A stretch of DNA of 64,000 nucleotides, taken from assembly GCF_015159595.1 (NCBI RefSeq), contig NZ_CP063304.1, forward strand, positions 1,922,001 through 1,986,000, read 5' to 3'. Source of the stretch: Blautia liquoris (GTDB taxonomy: Bacteria > Bacillota > Clostridia > Lachnospirales > Lachnospiraceae). Below, piece by piece: positions 24,373 to 34,877 of this stretch. A program made the position numbers and the translations under genes. Position 1 is the first letter of the stretch. Each line of letters opens with the position of its first letter. Under the pieces are notes generated by a model. The model was given only the letters and a program-made list of their open reading frames with translations, did no database searches and was not told the DNA's origin.

Positions 24373-24401
24373 ATCTTATCACGCTGCATGCGCTTTGTCA
24401 A
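24373..24401 (-). promoter_or_regulatory. rRNA promoter P2
   Basis: On the minus strand TTGACA (24401-24396), a 17-base spacer and TAAGAT (24378-24373) form a near-consensus sigma-A promoter about 200 bases before the 16S 5' end. Confidence 0.8.
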
Positions 24402-24474
24402 GAACTTTTTCTTTCTTTTTATCTCAATATGAGATGCCTGCTGTCTTGTTTGATGCCTTATCGACAGCTTTTTA

Positions 24475-24504
24475 AATATACCATATTAAACTAACCTTTG
24501 TCAA
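24475..24504 (-). promoter_or_regulatory. rRNA promoter P1
   Basis: On the minus strand TTGACA (24504-24499), an 18-base spacer and TATATT (24480-24475) form an upstream promoter in tandem with P2; AT-rich DNA upstream could act as an UP element. The rest of 24173-24564 is leader and the 3' flank of radA, with no gene. Confidence 0.7.
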
Positions 24505-24564
24505 TATGTTTTAACCAAAAATTGCAAAAACTTACAAATAATATTGAATTTCTCACTCGCATTA

Positions 24565-25926
24565 TTAAACTATAAAGCGAATTGCGTCACTAATGTTCTT
24601 AACTGGAACAAATTTCATCTGGCTCTCTCTTTTGATTGATCTCATGCTCACAGCAGGAAGTATCACAGTCTCGAATCCCAATTTTTTCACTTCCCGAACT
24701 CGCTGATCCGCCATATTCACTGCCCGTACTTCTCCGCTTAATCCTACTTCACCAAAAGCCACAACTTTGTCACTGATGACAATATCACGATAACTGGATA
24801 CAATAGCAAGGAGTATCCCCAGATCAATCGCAGGTTCATTCATCTTAATCCCACCGGCTATATTGACATACGCATCGCTGGCAGACAGATTCAGATGTGC
24901 TCTTTTTTCAAGCACAGCCATCAGAAGATTAACCCTGTTAAAATCGGTTCCGGCTGTTGTTCTGCGCGGAATTCCAAAGTTGCTCGGCGCCACCAGGGCC
25001 TGTATCTCAATCAAGATTGGTCTTGTGCCTTCCATTGAGCATGTGACAATAGATCCCGATGCTCCCTCTGGTTTACCTTCGAGCATATATTCCGAAGGAT
25101 TTTTCACCTCCATTAACCCATTATGCTGCATTTCAAAGACACCGATTTCATTCGTTGATCCGAAGCGGTTCTTGACTCCTCTTAAGATTCGATAGGAAGC
25201 ATGTCTCTCCCCCTCAAAATAGAGCACCGTGTCAACCATATGTTCCAATACTCTGGGACCGGCAACATTACCATCTTTCGTAACATGCCCGACAATAAAG
25301 ATTGATATTCCAAGTCCCTTCGCAATCTGCATCAAAACAGCGGTCGACTCCCTCACCTGAGATACACTGCCCGGGGAGGAACTCACTTCTTCATTGTACA
25401 TTGTCTGGATAGAATCTATCACAGCAATGTCAGGTTTTTGCCTCTTTATAACCTCATGGATCACCCCGAGGTTCGTCTCACAGAGAAGTTCTAAATTTCC
25501 ATTAAAATCCCCGATTCTGACTGCCCGAAGCTTAATCTGGCTTAAAGATTCTTCACCGGATATATAAAGAACTTTCTTTCCGTTTAATGACAGATTTCTA
25601 CAGACCTGAAGCAAAAGGGTCGATTTCCCAATTCCTGGGTCTCCTCCAACCAGAGTCAGAGAACCTGGAACAACTCCTCCACCGAGAACCCTGTCTAATT
25701 CTTCTATATTCGTGGTTATTCTACGTTCGCCGGACATATTGATCTCTGATAGTTTTACCGGTTTTGCATCAGTTTTTGTTCTTCGTGCTCCTGCCGGCTT
25801 TTTTGTATCGATGATCTCTTCGACAAAGGTATTCCATTCTCCGCATCCCGGACACTGTCCCATCCATTTTGTAGATTCATATCCGCAACTCTGACAGAAA
25901 AAAACTGATTTCGATCCCTTAGCCAT
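24565..25926 (-). CDS. radA: DNA repair protein RadA
   Basis: This 453-residue RecA-like ATPase helps branch migration and recombination repair. Domains in order: N-terminal zinc finger with Cys 11, 14, 25 and 28, Walker A GGDPGIGKST (about residue 95), the RadA-specific KNRFG motif (about residue 255), and a C-terminal Lon-protease-like domain lacking catalysis. Length is normal for the family. Confidence 0.96.
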   Translation of the reverse strand: MAKGSKSVFFCQSCGYESTKWMGQCPGCGEWNTFVEEIIDTKKPAGARRTKTDAKPVKLSEINMSGERRITTNIEELDRVLGGGVVPGSLTLVGGDPGIGKSTLLLQVCRNLSLNGKKVLYISGEESLSQIKLRAVRIGDFNGNLELLCETNLGVIHEVIKRQKPDIAVIDSIQTMYNEEVSSSPGSVSQVRESTAVLMQIAKGLGISIFIVGHVTKDGNVAGPRVLEHMVDTVLYFEGERHASYRILRGVKNRFGSTNEIGVFEMQHNGLMEVKNPSEYMLEGKPEGASGSIVTCSMEGTRPILIEIQALVAPSNFGIPRRTTAGTDFNRVNLLMAVLEKRAHLNLSASDAYVNIAGGIKMNEPAIDLGILLAIVSSYRDIVISDKVVAFGEVGLSGEVRAVNMADQRVREVKKLGFETVILPAVSMRSIKRESQMKFVPVKNISDAIRFIV

Positions 25927-25970
25927 GATTCATCCTCCTGGTATCCTTTAAACATTGTTCTCTCAGATAT

Positions 25971-26003
25971 AGAAACCCCGGGATCACATCCCCCGGGGTT
26001 TCT
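25971..26003 (-). terminator. Hairpin terminator after the 26020-26439 gene
   Basis: Perfect 11-base arms AGAAACCCCGG and CCGGGGTTTCT enclose an 11-base loop, 17 bases beyond the stop of the upstream gene. The T-run on the minus strand is poor, so termination may be partial. Confidence 0.6.
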
Positions 26004-26019
26004 ATAATCTATGTAAACT

Positions 26020-26439
26020 CTACTGATCCACTCTTACAATTTTAACTCTGATCTGCTCTGCCTGTTCCAATTCAACGCTGAAAGAAAGCTTTCCGCCAAG
26101 ACCAGTTGTCATGTGTCCGACATTCACATCATCCAGAAGTACTTTATACTCGGTATCGTCTTCCATGCCAAGCGTGATCTGTACATCCTCATCTGCTTCA
26201 ACAGTAAACTCAACACCTTCGCTTGGAAATTTCATCTCTGTAACCGCTGTCCCCGGAACAGATTCGTATACGAACATCCCGTTTCGTTCCAACCTGGTGA
26301 TTTCACGAAAAGTTTTAACTTTGTACACATCACCCTCATACTCGAAATCAGATACCTTTGACTTCTGATCTAGTTTGTAATTTCCAAAACTGATTCCGCC
26401 ATCTTTCTCAGTACGAATTAATTTTTTAATTACTGACAT
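26020..26439 (-). CDS. Conserved hypothetical protein
   Basis: This 139-residue acidic protein has no signal peptide or membrane segment. The start MSVIKKLIRTEKDGGISFGNY and the later ESVPGTAVTEM stretch are familiar from Lachnospiraceae genomes as a conserved short protein of unknown role. The predicted strands alternate regularly, suggesting a beta-sandwich. It has its own terminator and lies between radA and degV. I assign no function. Confidence 0.75.
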   Translation of the reverse strand: MSVIKKLIRTEKDGGISFGNYKLDQKSKVSDFEYEGDVYKVKTFREITRLERNGMFVYESVPGTAVTEMKFPSEGVEFTVEADEDVQITLGMEDDTEYKVLLDDVNVGHMTTGLGGKLSFSVELEQAEQIRVKIVRVDQ

Positions 26440-26666
26440 TCTAAGGTCCTCCTGCTAATACTTTCACTCAATAGCTACAGCTTTATTCATCTGTCGTAAC
26501 ATTTGTGTTACTCATTTAAGATATTACTATTATATAATATTTCGTCGATTTTTACCAGACAATTATGAAATTACTTTCATTACTTGTCTCTGAGATTTCA
26601 TACCAGTTGACACCCCCATATCTAAAGCAAGGAGTTTTACGACACGATCTGATAATCCCCGCGAAA
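26440..26666. other. Intergenic region without a recognised element
   Basis: The DegV gene ends at 26667 and the next gene starts at 26439, both reading left. The stretch is AT-rich and must hold the promoter of the 26020-26439 gene. I find no hairpin, RNA or coding sequence that I can support. Confidence 0.5.
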
Positions 26667-27575
26667 TTAAGAATTCCATCTTTTTATAATACCAAGACCC
26701 AATGGGTGCGGTCCGGTATGGACTCCGATTGTAGCACCAATTTGCCGTATCGGGAGTTCTTCTTCTGACAGACCATAACCGGCCCCCGCCAGTCGCTCCA
26801 ACACAAGATTCCTGTAATTTATGGCTTCCTTTCGGTCATAGCCAAAACCCACCGAAAGAGAATAATCATATAGGTTTTTATTATTTTCTTTTAAATAATT
26901 GATCAAAAGATCAATGGTCTTATCCACAGTCCTTTTCCTGCTTCTTCCAACCGCAGAGGGATATATCTCTCCTTCTTTCAGTGTGATCACCGGGCGGATA
27001 CCCAGGACAGAACCGGCAACAGCGGTTACCTTTCCGATTCTGCCGCCATGGCTGAGATACTCCATATTCCCTACAGTAAAAAAGATTCGCCCGCTTGATT
27101 TCATCTTGTCAAGATATCTCAATGTCTCCTCATAAGGAATTCCATCATCTCTCATAGCTGCAGTTTCGAGAACCATCAGACCTTGTAAAACTGTATTTAC
27201 CATAGAATCCACCACCGTGATTTTTGCACTGGGATATTTCTCCAGTACATAACTTCTGGCATTCGTCGCAGACTGCAGAGAGCCACTAAATTTACTAGTG
27301 ATACAGATGCAGATGACAGGAACAGACGCTTTCACATATGGCATAAATGCGTCCACATAATCTTGTACAGAGGGCATGGAGGACTTTGGAAAGATATTTG
27401 GATCATCAACCATCTCCTGATAGAATGATCTCACCTTAATATCTGTTCCTTCTCTTAAATAAGTTGTATCATCAAAGGAAACATAGAATGGCACGATGTC
27501 TATGTCCCTTTTCTCTGCCAGTTCTTTTGAAAGGTCGCAAGAGCCATCACTGATAATTTTATATTGATTATTCAT
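26667..27575 (-). CDS. DegV family fatty-acid-binding protein
   Basis: This 302-residue protein has the DegV fold: an N-terminal KIISDGSCDLSKEL (the Asp-Ser turn that holds the lipid carboxylate), the SGSLQSATNAR loop (about residues 95-105), and the C-terminal GATIGVHTGPHPLGLG motif. DegV proteins bind fatty acids and, as FakB, present them to FakA kinase; no FakA gene is adjacent. It reads in the same direction as clpC upstream, 40 bases away. Confidence 0.93.
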   Translation of the reverse strand: MNNQYKIISDGSCDLSKELAEKRDIDIVPFYVSFDDTTYLREGTDIKVRSFYQEMVDDPNIFPKSSMPSVQDYVDAFMPYVKASVPVICICITSKFSGSLQSATNARSYVLEKYPSAKITVVDSMVNTVLQGLMVLETAAMRDDGIPYEETLRYLDKMKSSGRIFFTVGNMEYLSHGGRIGKVTAVAGSVLGIRPVITLKEGEIYPSAVGRSRKRTVDKTIDLLINYLKENNKNLYDYSLSVGFGYDRKEAINYRNLVLERLAGAGYGLSEEELPIRQIGATIGVHTGPHPLGLGIIKRWNS

Positions 27576-27615
27576 GTAAAAAATACCTCATTTTCGAATG
27601 ATCTCAGATTGCGAT

Positions 27616-30063
27616 TCAATCTGCGGTAATGACAATTTGTTTTTTTCTGATACCAATAGTTACGATATCACCTTTCTTAACGTGTCCTAAAAGAATTTCT
27701 TCAGCAAGAGGATCTTCAATCTTATTTTGAATCGCCCTTTTAAGTGGTCTTGCACCATATTTACTGTCAAAGCTTGTGTCAATCAGATATTCTTTTGTTT
27801 TTCCAGTGACTTTTAGATCAATGTTCATCTGTTCGCGGCAACGTCCTTTGAGATCTCTCAGCAAAATATTGACAATTTTTTTCATGTTGTCTTTACTCAG
27901 CGCATGGAAAACAATGATGTCATCAATTCGATTGAGGAACTCCGGCTTGAACATTCTCTTCACCTCGTCCAGAACCTGATCTTTCATATGCTCATAATCT
28001 TCTTTCTCGTCTGCACCGGCTCCAAATCCAAGTCGTTTCGGCTCAGTAATCAGTGAAGCTCCTGCATTGGAGGTCATAATGATGCAAGTCTCTTTAAAGT
28101 CAACCTTTCTGCCCTGAGAATCTGTGATATGTCCATCATCCAGTACCTGAAGCAGAATATTAAAGACATCCGGATGTGCCTTCTCGATTTCATCTAGAAG
28201 GATCACACTATAGGGATTTCGACGCACCTTTTCGGAAAGCTGGCCGCCCTCTTCATATCCCACATATCCAGGCGGAGAACCAATCAGCTTTGAGACGCTG
28301 TGTTTTTCCATATATTCGGACATATCAATACGAATCATGGCCTGCTCTGTTCCAAATACTGCCTCAGCAAGTGCCTTGGACAATTCTGTCTTGCCGACAC
28401 CGGTGGGTCCAAGAAAAAGGAAAGATCCAATTGGGCGGTTTGGGTCTTTGAGTCCTGTCCTTCCACGGCGAATTGCCTTGGCAACTGCTTCTACAGCCTG
28501 ATCCTGTCCGACAACTCTTTTATGAAGGACTTGCTCCAGTCTCGCCAGACGCCTGCTCTCACCCTCTTCAATTTTTTTAACCGGAATCTTGGTCCATCCT
28601 GAGATCACCTCAGCAATTTCCTCTTCTGTAACCATCCGTTTTTTATTTTTACTGTGTCGTTCATACTTTTCGCGGGCCTCACGAAGATTTTCCTCAAGTT
28701 CTTCCCGATTTTTCTGAAACTCTTTTGCTCTCTCATAATCGCCTGATTTTATGGCTGTTTCTCTATCCTGAAGGATTTCTTTTAGTAGTTTCTCATCTTC
28801 CGAAATCTTTACCGGAATCTTATATCCGCCGAGCTGAACCTTAGCCGAAGCCTCGTCAATCAGATCAATCGCCTTATCCGGAAGAAAGCGATCATTGATA
28901 TAACGTTCACTCATTTTAACCGCTGCACTTAAGGCTTCATCCGTAATCGTAACTCCATGATGTCTCTCATAATATGGTCTGAGTCCCTTTAAGATATCAA
29001 TTGACTGTTCCGTGGTAGGTTCATCTACCATCACAGGCTGAAAACGTCTCTCCAGAGCAGCATCCTTTTCTATATATTTCCTATATTCCTCAATTGTAGT
29101 CGCACCGATCAGCTGTATCTCTCCCCGGGACAAAGAAGGTTTTAAGATATTAGACGCATCAAGCGCACCTTCAGCTCCTCCGGCACCTATGATGGTGTGA
29201 AGTTCATCGATAAACAGCAGAATATTACTGTTATCCATAACTTCTTTTACCACCTTTTTGATCCTCTCTTCAAATTCGCCTCGATACTTGCTGCCTGCGA
29301 CCATCCCTGACAGATCTAAAACAACCACCCGTTTCTGTTTCATGACCTTCGGTACAAGTCCCCAGACAATTCTCTGTGCAAGTCCCTCCGCAATAGCCGT
29401 TTTTCCTACTCCAGGTTCTCCAATCAGACAGGGGTTGTTCTTCGTACGTCTGCAGAGGATCTGAATCACGCGGTCAATTTCCTGCTCTCTTCCCACAACA
29501 GGATCTAATTTCCCCTGTCTTGCCATTTCATTCAGGTCTCTGCTGTATTGATCCAATGTCGGTGTCGAAACTGGCACATTATCATTCGATGAAGCTCTTT
29601 TAAGATCATTTTTTTGCAGATGATCTTCTTCACCCATCGCAGTCAGAATTGTCAAATACATCTTTTGTATATTCACGCCCATGGTATATAAGAGCCGTGC
29701 CGCCACACACTCTGTATCTTTAAGAAGAGCAATTAAGATATGTTCTGTCCCTGTGGACTCACTTTGAAAATGTTCAGCTTCCTCCCCTGCATCTTCCAAT
29801 ATTTTCTTTGCTCTGGGAGTATATCCAGGCTGTTCTTTCACTGCAGCCTGCTGTGCAGGTCTGATCAGGTTATCAATCAGTGTCAGAAGTCGGCTTTCTT
29901 CCACACCGAATTCCTGTAATACTATGCCGGCTGTTCCCTGAACATCGTTCAAAAGTCCTAAAAGCAGATGTTCTGAACCAATATAGTTTTGTTTGCACGA
30001 TATGGCTTTTTGCTCAGCCAGTTTAAGAGCTTTTTTTGCCTGTCTCGTATATCTGTCTTTCAT
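27616..30063 (-). CDS. clpC: ATP-dependent Clp protease ATPase subunit ClpC
   Basis: This 815-residue Hsp100 protein has the full ClpC order: two N-terminal Clp-N repeats (about 1-145), AAA-1 with Walker A GEPGVGKT, a UVR-containing middle domain (about 425-460), and AAA-2 with Walker [10 protein letters not shown] ClpP-binding loop is not resolved by eye. It lacks the usual ctsR-mcsA-mcsB neighbours; coaX lies upstream instead, 24 bases away. Confidence 0.96.
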   Translation of the reverse strand: MKDRYTRQAKKALKLAEQKAISCKQNYIGSEHLLLGLLNDVQGTAGIVLQEFGVEESRLLTLIDNLIRPAQQAAVKEQPGYTPRAKKILEDAGEEAEHFQSESTGTEHILIALLKDTECVAARLLYTMGVNIQKMYLTILTAMGEEDHLQKNDLKRASSNDNVPVSTPTLDQYSRDLNEMARQGKLDPVVGREQEIDRVIQILCRRTKNNPCLIGEPGVGKTAIAEGLAQRIVWGLVPKVMKQKRVVVLDLSGMVAGSKYRGEFEERIKKVVKEVMDNSNILLFIDELHTIIGAGGAEGALDASNILKPSLSRGEIQLIGATTIEEYRKYIEKDAALERRFQPVMVDEPTTEQSIDILKGLRPYYERHHGVTITDEALSAAVKMSERYINDRFLPDKAIDLIDEASAKVQLGGYKIPVKISEDEKLLKEILQDRETAIKSGDYERAKEFQKNREELEENLREAREKYERHSKNKKRMVTEEEIAEVISGWTKIPVKKIEEGESRRLARLEQVLHKRVVGQDQAVEAVAKAIRRGRTGLKDPNRPIGSFLFLGPTGVGKTELSKALAEAVFGTEQAMIRIDMSEYMEKHSVSKLIGSPPGYVGYEEGGQLSEKVRRNPYSVILLDEIEKAHPDVFNILLQVLDDGHITDSQGRKVDFKETCIIMTSNAGASLITEPKRLGFGAGADEKEDYEHMKDQVLDEVKRMFKPEFLNRIDDIIVFHALSKDNMKKIVNILLRDLKGRCREQMNIDLKVTGKTKEYLIDTSFDSKYGARPLKRAIQNKIEDPLAEEILLGHVKKGDIVTIGIRKKQIVITAD

Positions 30064-30087
30064 CTATTCCCGCCTTTCATCGGCATA

Positions 30088-30852
30088 TTACCTGTTTTTA
30101 TTGTATATGATCTGAAGTCCTTTCAGAAGGAGATTATTATCTACAATGATTTCTTTTCTGCAAAGAGGAACGATGTAACCTGCAAGGCCACCTGTGGCAA
30201 CAACGGTACAGGTTTCTTTTTGTTCTTCCTCTATCCGGTCAATCAAACCATCAATCGCAGCTGCATTTCCATATAATGCCCCACTTTGCATACACTCAAT
30301 CGTATTACTTCCAATCAGTTTCCTCGGCATATCGAAACTGATCTGCTGAAGCTGTGCTGCATTGCTCACCAGTGAATCCGTTGCAGTCCGAATTCCGGGC
30401 AGAATCATACCGCCAATATAGCTCTTGGTATGGTCAACAACGCTCACGGTGGTAGCTGTCCCCATATCAATAATGATCAGCGGAACCGGATGATCTGCCA
30501 TAGCTGCCACGGCATCTACAACCAGATCACTTCCCAGCTGCGCCGGCTGATCCATCACAATATTAAGCCCCGTCTTCAGACCCGGACCGACAACTTTTGG
30601 GGTCTTGTCGATCAGTTTTTTTATAGCCCTTCGGACCACATCCGTAATCTGTGGAACTACAGACGATATAATTGCTCCTTCAATTATACTCGGAGCAATT
30701 TCATATATTTCCAGTACATTTTTTATATCAATGGCGTATTCCAGTTCTGTTCTCTTTCTATCCGTCGATAATCTTTCCTCAAAAAATATTTCTCTTCCAT
30801 CAATACAGCCGACAACCACATTTGTGTTGCCTATATCAATCACCAGAAGCAT
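30088..30852 (-). CDS. coaX: Type III pantothenate kinase
   Basis: This 254-residue protein has the ASKHA phosphate motif DIGNTNVVVG at the N-terminus, the GPGLKTGLNI segment and the central DMGTATTVSVVD motif of CoaX. It phosphorylates pantothenate, the first step to CoA. It lies 30 bases after an ECF transporter S-component gene and follows coaBC on the same strand, forming a small CoA module. Confidence 0.95.
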   Translation of the reverse strand: MLLVIDIGNTNVVVGCIDGREIFFEERLSTDRKRTELEYAIDIKNVLEIYEIAPSIIEGAIISSVVPQITDVVRRAIKKLIDKTPKVVGPGLKTGLNIVMDQPAQLGSDLVVDAVAAMADHPVPLIIIDMGTATTVSVVDHTKSYIGGMILPGIRTATDSLVSNAAQLQQISFDMPRKLIGSNTIECMQSGALYGNAAAIDGLIDRIEEEQKETCTVVATGGLAGYIVPLCRKEIIVDNNLLLKGLQIIYNKNR

Positions 30853-30881
30853 AGTTTATCAATGTCTCCTTCTTTTGTAGT

Positions 30882-31511
30882 TTATAGCCTTACCCTTTTA
30901 TTCATCAACACTCTTCCGATTGTCGCTGCCAGCACTCCTGATATAATTGCCTCAGGCACTCCATTGATTCCAATAATGGATAAGATGAAACGATAAACGC
31001 CGCCTGCAGCAACATTATTTGCCGCAGCATACTGATCTTTGAAAAAGAAAAAGATCATATTCATAACCAACAAGGTATTCGTAAGTGCCCCGGTCACACC
31101 GGCGGCAGCAAGTGCAGCAGTATTTCCTTTCTGTCTGGCTGTTGCTTTTATACCTTGATACACATAGAAGGGAACTACACCCGTCAGAATTCTGGGGAGG
31201 AAACAGATGATGATGCTTGGTACTCCCCCTTCTACTCCTCCGAAACTATAAAACGGGGTGAATACGAACGAAGTTACCGTAGGATTTATCGTGTTGTTGA
31301 TGAAACTGGTCATTCCAAATATTCCGCCTAATAATGCTCCTCTGGCCGGTCCAAGCATCAGCGATGCCAGAATCACAGGCACCTGGATAATGGTTGCACG
31401 GGTAAAGCCTAATGGAATATAACCCAAAAAAGGTGTGAACGCCATAATAATGATCAGTGCCGCAAACAATGCAGTTGCGACCATGTCTTTTACATTTGTT
31501 TGATTTTTCAT
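30882..31511 (-). CDS. ECF transporter substrate-specific component, probable pantothenate importer
   Basis: This 209-residue membrane protein has about six helices and the S-component pattern: an N-terminal MVATALFAALIIIMAF helix with ALxxA-type packing and later GFTRATIIQVPVILASL. The start is ATG 31511 behind AAGGAG; an in-frame start at 31586 has no ribosome binding site. The energy-coupling ATPases are not nearby, as usual for group II ECF systems. Placement between coaX and coaBC argues for pantothenate as the substrate (PanT-like), which is inference from context. Confidence 0.85.
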   Translation of the reverse strand: MKNQTNVKDMVATALFAALIIIMAFTPFLGYIPLGFTRATIIQVPVILASLMLGPARGALLGGIFGMTSFINNTINPTVTSFVFTPFYSFGGVEGGVPSIIICFLPRILTGVVPFYVYQGIKATARQKGNTAALAAAGVTGALTNTLLVMNMIFFFFKDQYAAANNVAAGGVYRFILSIIGINGVPEAIISGVLAATIGRVLMNKRVRL

Positions 31512-31589
31512 ATTCTTTTCTCTCCTTGTTATTATTCCCGCATACGGGATACAATACAACCTGATGACTGAAGAAACAGTGGGCAAAAT

Positions 31590-32786
31590 CTATTGAACTT
31601 TCAATAGTATTTCATCCAGAAGCCGATCTGCAACTTCTTCTTTTGACATAAGCGGAAGTTCTGTAATCTCATCCCTGGTGATCAGTTTCACCACATTTGT
31701 GTCCATACCAAAACCGGCTCCCGCGTCTTTTAAATTGTTGGCCACAATCATATCCAGATTTTTCTTCTCAAGTTTCTCCATCGAATGTTCAAGTACTTGT
31801 TGTGTCTCCATTGAAAACCCGCAGAGGAACTGGCCAATATGCTTATGTTTTCCCAAATATCCTAAAATATCTTCTGTTCTCTTCATATTAAGTGATAAAT
31901 CCAAATTGTTTTTTTTCACTTTTTCGCTGCTCACCTCTGCTGGTGTGTAATCGGCCACAGCTGCAGCCTTAATAACAATGTCCGCATCAAAATAATGCTC
32001 CCTTACAGTCTCAAACATCTCCTGTGCTGTTATAACGGAAAACGTGGTAACCCCTATAGGCGTTTTTAAATTGACAGGGCCTGATACAAGTGTCACGTCA
32101 GCTCCGCGAAATGCCGCCATACGTGCAATAGCATAACCCATCTTCCCCGTTGAGTGATTTGTCAGATAACGAACCGGATCGATTGATTCCTGCGTCGGTC
32201 CTGCCGTAACAAGAATCTTCTTTCCCACTAAGTCCTTCTCTTTTTCTATCTCAAACTCAATATTTTCTAACAACACCTCAGGATCAGGCATCTTTCCTGC
32301 TCCTACATCCCCACATGCCAGATATCCGTTTGCCGGATCTATGATTTTATACCCATATTTTCTCAATTTACTCAGATTATCCTGAAAAATGGGGTTGTTG
32401 TACATTCTGGTATTCATGGCCGGCGAGATGAGTTTCACGCACTCACAGGCCATAACCGTAGTAGTCAGCATATCGTCAGCAATCCCGCCGGCAAGTTTAC
32501 CAATTACATTGGCCGTAGCCGGTGCAATCAAAACAATATCGGCTTTTTTTGCAAGTGCAACGTGTTCAACTTGAAATTGAAAATTTCGGTCAAAGGTATC
32601 TACCAAACATTTTGTTCCAGTCAAGGTTTCAAAGGTAATCGGGTTTATAAAATTAAGTGCATGCTCCGTCATAATCACATGAACTTCTGCCTGTTGTCGA
32701 ACCAGCCTGCTTGCAAGATCTGCTGCCTTATATGCAGCGATCGAACCAGTCACACCAAGGACAACTGTTTTTCCTTTTAGCATCAA
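31590..32786 (-). CDS. coaBC: Phosphopantothenoylcysteine decarboxylase / phosphopantothenate-cysteine ligase
   Basis: This 398-residue bifunctional protein makes 4'-phosphopantetheine. The N-terminal flavoprotein CoaC half (about 1-180) has GVTGSIAAYKA, the VEHVALAKKAD histidine and the ACGDVGAGKMP cysteine loop. The C-terminal CoaB half has LVTAGPTQESIDPVRYLTN. Order and length are normal. It is the first gene of the CoA module. Confidence 0.96.
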   Translation of the reverse strand: MMLKGKTVVLGVTGSIAAYKAADLASRLVRQQAEVHVIMTEHALNFINPITFETLTGTKCLVDTFDRNFQFQVEHVALAKKADIVLIAPATANVIGKLAGGIADDMLTTTVMACECVKLISPAMNTRMYNNPIFQDNLSKLRKYGYKIIDPANGYLACGDVGAGKMPDPEVLLENIEFEIEKEKDLVGKKILVTAGPTQESIDPVRYLTNHSTGKMGYAIARMAAFRGADVTLVSGPVNLKTPIGVTTFSVITAQEMFETVREHYFDADIVIKAAAVADYTPAEVSSEKVKKNNLDLSLNMKRTEDILGYLGKHKHIGQFLCGFSMETQQVLEHSMEKLEKKNLDMIVANNLKDAGAGFGMDTNVVKLITRDEITELPLMSKEEVADRLLDEILLKVQ

Positions 32787-32825
32787 CTGCCTCCTAATCT
32801 GTAAATTCTAAAAGTAGCAACGCAA

Positions 32826-32875
32826 TAAAAACCCTCAAACCCTGTGACATCGGAATTCACATCAGTTTGAAGGTT
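32826..32875 (-). terminator. Terminator downstream of the SEC-C gene
   Basis: Imperfect long arms (AACCTTCAAAC and GTTTGAGGGTT with inner TGTGA/TCACA) form a hairpin followed by TTTT on the minus strand, 10 bases beyond the stop of the upstream gene. Confidence 0.75.
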
Positions 32876-32884
32876 CATCATCAA

Positions 32885-33385
32885 CTATCTGCCGCAGCAA
32901 TACTTATATTTTTTGCCGCTGCCGCAAGGACATGGATCATTTCTTCCGACCTTATGGCCTTTCACAACTGTACCAGCCTTTTTCTGTTCCAGATACAAGG
33001 CCTTTTTCTTCTCCTCTGTGAAGATCTCATCCCACATCGGAAGACTATAGAGCCACTCTGCCTTGGCATCCACCATATTCTTATATAAAAGTTCTTTATC
33101 AAAGCCCAGATTTACAACAGTATTCTCGTCCATCTCCTCGATTGGGTTTTTCACCTTGAGGCTGTCATTAATTCCATCAAGGAAACCAACCATAGTCATT
33201 ACATCAATATGAAAACGTGCTGCCAAATCCTTCACTGATCCGTGAACGACAGTATCCGGGTTTGAGAGAAGCTGTTCATAGATGCTTTTTTCTATGTCAA
33301 AATAATCTTTCCATAGTTTCTCAAGCTCTGGTTTGCTTTTATTTTGAGAGTATGCCACATCTCTCCACTCTTGTAATAAACTCAT
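32885..33385 (-). CDS. SEC-C metal-binding domain protein
   Basis: This 166-residue protein ends in the zinc-binding SEC-C motif [20 protein letters not shown], as found at the C-terminus of SecA. The N-terminal 140 residues are helical and acidic, and I do not recognise them as another domain. It follows the CNNM-type gene by 5 bases. Function is unknown; SEC-C motifs often bind SecB or ribosomes. Confidence 0.88.
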   Translation of the reverse strand: MSLLQEWRDVAYSQNKSKPELEKLWKDYFDIEKSIYEQLLSNPDTVVHGSVKDLAARFHIDVMTMVGFLDGINDSLKVKNPIEEMDENTVVNLGFDKELLYKNMVDAKAEWLYSLPMWDEIFTEEKKKALYLEQKKAGTVVKGHKVGRNDPCPCGSGKKYKYCCGR

Positions 33386-33390
33386 TTCCT

Positions 33391-34740
33391 TTACCGTCCT
33401 TTACTTTCTTCCACCTGTTCCATCTCTTCTTTTTCTATTTTCTGTACAATTGTACTTTCTACGCGATGTTCTTTCACTTCAACCACCTTAATCTGAAGCT
33501 CATCTGTCTCAAGTTCAAACTGACTTCCATCATCCGGAATGGAACCCAGATTTCCAAAGATATAGCCTCCAAAGGTGTCGTATTCCTCTACCGGCAGTCG
33601 AACATTGAGCAGTTCCTGAACGTCATCAAGCGTAGCGTAACCTTGTATCTTCCATATATTTTCACCAATCTGTTCGATCTCTTCCGGACGTTTCTCATCG
33701 TCTTCTTCTACAAGATCCCCGACAAGTTGTTCGATCAGATCCCTTAAAGTGATGATGCCCTCCATACCGCCATATTCATCAAGTACAACAGCAAAATAAT
33801 TACCGCTCTTTTTCATATTGCTGAACAAAATATCAGCTTTGATATTCTCAGGCACAAAATAAGCCGGTTTTACAGCTTTCGCCATAATCTCTTCTCTTGT
33901 AAGATCATGCAGTCTGAAAAAATCTTTAGCATCCATAACGCCGAGAATATCATCCACACCCTCCCCGCAGACCGGGAATATTGAATGGCGGCTTGCATGT
34001 ATTGTGTTTTCCCAAATATCTTTCTTATCGTCAGCCCACAGTACAACCACATCTGTACGGTGTGTACAGATCTCACCTAAGGTGATATCGTCAAATTCAA
34101 AAACGTTTTGAATCATCTCATTCTCGTCCAGATCTATCGTACCTTTTTTGCTTCCGGCATCTATCATCATACGGATCTCTTCCTCGGAGACTCCATCATC
34201 TTCCTGATTCGGATCAATCCCTATCAAACGCAGAACTCCATTCGTGGAGACAGTCAGCAGACCGACAATCGGCGAAAAAAAGTTTGCAATGACATTGAGT
34301 ACCCTTGCCATTCCAAGCGCCACCTTCTCTGTATTCTTCATAGCGATGCGTTTTGGTACCAGCTCACCAAATATCAGGGTGAAATAGGATAAAATCAGCG
34401 TTATCAAAAAAACAGAAATCGAATTCAAGGTTTGGGTCGGTATCGAAACACCAAGCCGAACAAAAAGTTTCACCAGGTGACCGGAAAAATTATCCGCAGC
34501 ATAAGCACTGCCCATAAATCCCGATAAAGTTATCGCCACCTGGATCGTAGCGAGAAATCTCGACGGCGATGAAGTCAGCTTTTCCAAGCTTATCGCTCTC
34601 TTATCACCATCAGAAGCCATCTTTGCAAGTTTTGTCTCGTTCATAGAAACAACTGCAATCTCAGCACAGGCAAAAATCGCATTCAGAGCAATTAAGATCA
34701 CCTGTAAGATTATAGGCCATAGCAAAGGGTCACTGTCCAA
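33391..34740 (-). CDS. CNNM/CorC-type hemolysin family membrane protein
   Basis: This 449-residue protein has an N-terminal DUF21 membrane domain (about 1-200), a CBS pair (about 205-330) and a CorC_HlyC domain (about 345-425), the architecture of Mg2+/Co2+ efflux proteins and so-called hemolysins such as TlyC and YhdP. The start is TTG 34740, eight bases after AGGAGG. The acidic tail is typical. It shares a divergent intergenic region with the amidase gene. Confidence 0.93.
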   Translation of the reverse strand: MDSDPLLWPIILQVILIALNAIFACAEIAVVSMNETKLAKMASDGDKRAISLEKLTSSPSRFLATIQVAITLSGFMGSAYAADNFSGHLVKLFVRLGVSIPTQTLNSISVFLITLILSYFTLIFGELVPKRIAMKNTEKVALGMARVLNVIANFFSPIVGLLTVSTNGVLRLIGIDPNQEDDGVSEEEIRMMIDAGSKKGTIDLDENEMIQNVFEFDDITLGEICTHRTDVVVLWADDKKDIWENTIHASRHSIFPVCGEGVDDILGVMDAKDFFRLHDLTREEIMAKAVKPAYFVPENIKADILFSNMKKSGNYFAVVLDEYGGMEGIITLRDLIEQLVGDLVEEDDEKRPEEIEQIGENIWKIQGYATLDDVQELLNVRLPVEEYDTFGGYIFGNLGSIPDDGSQFELETDELQIKVVEVKEHRVESTIVQKIEKEEMEQVEESKGR

Positions 34741-34877
34741 AATTCATTCCTCCTAAAAATATAAATGTATTCATGGAATCTATTCTACTATCTTTGCCTG
34801 TATCTGTCAATTGCTGTAACCTTTTTTAATATCTTGAATATGCTATAGAGAAACAAAGTCTGACAAGGAGAAAAACC

